A stretch of DNA of 5,398 bases from JANQPX01 sp039028235 (lineage in GTDB: Bacteria > Pseudomonadota > Alphaproteobacteria > Geminicoccales > Geminicoccaceae): NCBI GenBank assembly GCA_039028235.1, contig JBCCIN010000360.1:1-5398 (forward strand), in the 5' to 3' direction. The first letter of the stretch is position 1. Each line of letters opens with the position of its first letter. Positions 4,911 to 5,398 of this stretch are shown piece after piece. The position numbers were made by a program, and so were the translations under genes. The notes beneath the pieces were generated by a model, which was not told the origin of the DNA, did no database searches, and saw only the letters and a list, made by a program, of their open reading frames with translations.

Positions 4911-5398
4911 GTGCCTTTGAAGTACGAAAAACCTGATCCGAGACTGCTGCGCGAGCTTCAGGCCGTGGCGGACCGTTCGGTCGAGCTGCAGCAGGCGCTC
5001 AAGGATGCGAATGTCGCCTTCCCGGATGACTTTCCGTTCCCGGAGATCGAGCTTCTTGCAAGGACACTGATCGCCTTGCCTAAGGGCACGGCCGAGGGTT
5101 CGAAGGAAATCCTCGACTACGCGCGCATGCGCTTTGCCGACATCGGGCAGCGTTACATCAAGCATGAGGACGCCGACGCGGCGATCGACGATGACAAGCC
5201 GCCTGTTCTGGAGCGCGGCATGGCGGTCGATCGCGCGATTGGAGGCCTGGTGCTGGCGATCTCCTACGCGCAGGCGGAGTATAGCCGGCAGTCGGGTGAG
5301 GCGATCGACGATGACAGCGGGGCTGAGCCCGGCGTGCGCCCGTCGAGCGATTTGGCCAACGATCTCGCTGATCTCAGGGGCGATCTGCAGTCGGTCGA
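4911..5398 (+). CDS. Hypothetical protein, 5' part, truncated at the window end
   Basis: An open frame starts at GTG 4911, the first plausible start after the in-frame TAA at 4881-4883 (TTG at 4917 is an alternative). It stays open through the end of the window, giving at least 162 residues. Third codon positions are strongly G/C, as in neighbouring genes, which supports real coding. The protein begins VPLKYEKPDPRLLRELQAVAD and looks soluble, acidic and mainly helical, with a Pro/Asp-rich stretch (FPDDFPFPEIE) and two AIDDD segments 40 residues apart. There is no signal peptide and no convincing membrane segment in the visible part. The ribosome binding site is weak. It lies 60 bases after the CNNM gene in the same direction, so co-transcription is possible. 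I do not recognise a family and assign no function. Confidence 0.65.
   Translation, partial: MPLKYEKPDPRLLRELQAVADRSVELQQALKDANVAFPDDFPFPEIELLARTLIALPKGTAEGSKEILDYARMRFADIGQRYIKHEDADAAIDDDKPPVLERGMAVDRAIGGLVLAISYAQAEYSRQSGEAIDDDSGAEPGVRPSSDLANDLADLRGDLQSV

Noticed and set aside
4410..5165. Minus-strand open frame of 251 codons spanning the end of the CNNM gene and the start of the hypothetical gene.
   Set aside because: Most of it is antisense to the certain CNNM domains, and the remaining part is antisense to a G/C3-biased plus frame.

Overview
The window looks like ordinary chromosomal DNA of a high-GC alphaproteobacterium, most plausibly from the Rhizobiales. This rests on codon use strongly biased to G/C at third positions, an AtuA-type protein split into two overlapping genes, and the character of the CNNM/CorC, peroxiredoxin and glutathione peroxidase proteins. 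The genus cannot be fixed from the sequence alone. No tRNA, rRNA, insertion sequence, phage gene or CRISPR array was seen.

Layout: (1) Positions 1-1050, plus strand: the 3' part of an AtuA-family (DUF1446) gene, overlapping by 4 bases a small gene for the AtuA-like ferredoxin-fold domain. They form the end of an operon probably devoted to acyl/terpenoid-type carbon catabolism. (2) Positions 1051-1118: a two-part stem-loop between convergent genes, a likely bidirectional terminator. (3) Positions 1119-2087, minus strand: a very basic, Lys/Ala/Arg-rich, histone H1-like protein. Its middle is nine near-identical 20-residue repeats, seen in the DNA as a nine-copy tandem repeat of exactly 60 bp, followed by a non-repetitive C-terminal segment of about 70 residues that I do not recognise. 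(4) Positions 2240-3383, minus strand: a glutathione peroxidase with a predicted Sec signal peptide, followed after 4 bases by a peroxiredoxin. These are a tightly coupled peroxide-defence pair, with a plausible sigma-70-type promoter in front. (5) Positions 3384-3557: a divergent promoter region. (6) Positions 3558-4850, plus strand: a CNNM/CorC (HlyC/CorC, UPF0053) membrane protein with a DUF21 membrane domain, a CBS pair and a CorC_HlyC domain. (7) Positions 4911-5398, plus strand: the start of a soluble acidic hypothetical protein that runs off the window.

How they work together: the two AtuA genes are one functional unit. The GPx and peroxiredoxin probably detoxify peroxides together, although the GPx looks exported and the peroxiredoxin does not. 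The H1-like gene lies downstream of them in the same direction but has its own ribosome binding site and a 152-base gap, so it may be independently expressed. The part most worth a second look is the H1-like repeat protein and its unrecognised C-terminal domain. The rest is conventional.
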